A stretch of DNA of 64,000 nucleotides from Synechocystis salina LEGE 00031 (GTDB lineage: Bacteria; Cyanobacteriota; Cyanobacteriia; Cyanobacteriales; Microcystaceae), in assembly GCF_015207985.1 (NCBI RefSeq), contig NZ_JADEVV010000003.1, positions 1 through 64,000 on the forward strand. Reading direction: 5' to 3'. Positions 63,265 through 64,000 of the stretch are shown here, piece after piece. Under the pieces are notes generated by a model, which saw only the letters and a list, made by a program, of their open reading frames with translations, was not told the DNA's origin and made no database searches. The translations under genes and the position numbers were made by a program. The stretch's first letter is position 1. Each line of letters begins with the position of its first letter.

Positions 63265-64000
63265 TTAGAGCTTAACGGTGTAGGCATCTCGAATACCAGC
63301 CACTTTGGTAATTTCTGATAGCAAACCATCGGGGAGGGGATCGTCCAAACTCAGGGCCATGACCGCATCCCCCCGGACAATTTTACGTCCCACTTGCATG
63401 CTGGCAATGTTGACGTTAAAGCTACCCAGCAGGGAACCAATTTTACCAATGATGCCCGGCATATCCCGGTGCAGGGTGAACAACATATAGTTGTTGGGGG
63501 GAACGTTGATGGGGAATTCGTCCACGTCGGTGATGCGGATTTCGCCGTTGCTCAACAGGGCCCCCGTGGCGGAGTGTTCCCCCATGGTGCCAGTGGCTTT
63601 GAGGTGCAAGGAGCCGGAATAGTCCCGCACTGAAGCATCTTTGGTTTCAATTACCCGGATGCCCCGTTCCTTAGCCTCGATCGCCGCATTGACATAGTTG
63701 ACCCGTTCCCGGAGAGCTTGGGAGAGCAGACCTTTAATAGCCGCCACCACCAGGGGTTGACTATTGGTATATTCCGCCAAATCTCCTTGCAAGCACACCG
63801 TCAGGCGATCGATCCGGCCACCGGCCAACTGGCCCACTAGGGTGCCAAGGGTTTCCGCTAGCTTGAGGTAAGGACGTAACTTTTCCATCACATCGGGGGT
63901 TAAGCCAGGGATATTCACCGCTGAGCGGGCCGGTAAGCCCAATAACACATCCCGAATTTGTTCGGCCACATCCACCGCCACGTTCACCTGGGCTTCTTCG
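63265..64000 (-). CDS. serA: D-3-phosphoglycerate dehydrogenase, C-terminal part (gene continues past the window)
   Basis: The C-terminal 245 codons of a long-type SerA, which oxidises 3-phosphoglycerate in the first step of serine synthesis. The frame is open to base 64000 (it begins ...EEAQVNVAVDVAEQIR). An ASB domain (NIPGLTPDVMEKLRPYLKLAETLG) is followed by the C-terminal ACT domain (NNYMLFTLHRDMPGIIGKIGSLLG), the serine-sensing part. The catalytic and NAD domains lie outside. Confidence 0.94.
   Translation of the reverse strand, partial: EEAQVNVAVDVAEQIRDVLLGLPARSAVNIPGLTPDVMEKLRPYLKLAETLGTLVGQLAGGRIDRLTVCLQGDLAEYTNSQPLVVAAIKGLLSQALRERVNYVNAAIEAKERGIRVIETKDASVRDYSGSLHLKATGTMGEHSATGALLSNGEIRITDVDEFPINVPPNNYMLFTLHRDMPGIIGKIGSLLGSFNVNIASMQVGRKIVRGDAVMALSLDDPLPDGLLSEITKVAGIRDAYTVKL

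Overview
The window is chromosomal DNA of a unicellular cyanobacterium of the genus Synechocystis. The evidence is dense HIP1 octamers (GCGATCGC), an allophycocyanin operon (apcABC), NdhM, RpaB, an arsenic operon with two ArsR-type operators, NatD, an apocarotenoid oxygenase and PilT2. As I recall the PCC 6803 map, much of the gene order matches it (pilT2-GT-sugar transferase-moeB; ppa-ndhM; and the natD-tlyA-ispD-fbp-spp-mrnC-trmH-cysS block next to acr3-arsH-arsC-rpaB). Feature names rest on motif recognition and memory of families; no database was searched.

Layout. 1-15.3 kb: pilus retraction ATPase and polysaccharide glycosyltransferases, RluD, a MoeB-rhodanese fusion, FolB, Nudix, a GH3 glycosidase, NdhM, pyrophosphatase, ClpS and a carotenoid cleavage oxygenase. 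15.4-29.3 kb: a CPBP protease, Maf, CysS, rRNA/tRNA enzymes, sucrose-phosphate phosphatase, FBPase, IspD, TlyA, NatD and an ABC-F protein. 29.3-31.6 kb: a GT4 glycosyltransferase and a frameshifted transposase remnant.

32.2-43.2 kb is the accessory highlight. It is an all-plus-strand cluster with a CylK/BrtB-like seven-bladed beta-propeller enzyme, DarA-like and DarB-like dialkylresorcinol enzymes, a GT1 glycosyltransferase, a complete DevBCA-type ABC exporter and an AurF/CylC/BrtJ-like dimetal enzyme. It ends at a strong bidirectional terminator. The set matches what is needed to make, chlorinate, glycosylate, alkylate and export bartoloside-type dialkylresorcinol glycolipids. The exporter inside the cluster, and the absence of the usual acyl-activation and carrier-protein genes, are its most interesting points. 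The block is almost devoid of HIP1 and sits beside an IS remnant, which suggests acquisition.

43.4-47.3 kb: a CCB2/CCB4-like cytochrome assembly protein, RpaB, and the arsenic operon acr3-arsH-arsC behind twin operators. 47.5-49.8 kb: an SGNH hydrolase, a small membrane protein and a DUF559 nuclease, interspersed with G-run palindromic repeats. 49.8-57.2 kb: a 2465-residue RTX/S-layer-like surface protein containing a 153-bp tandem repeat array. 57.7-64 kb: an FkbM methyltransferase, a lipoprotein, apcABC with an HLR1-like RpaB site upstream, a HicAB toxin-antitoxin pair, PrmA and the C-terminal part of SerA, which runs off the window. I saw no rRNA, tRNA or CRISPR array.
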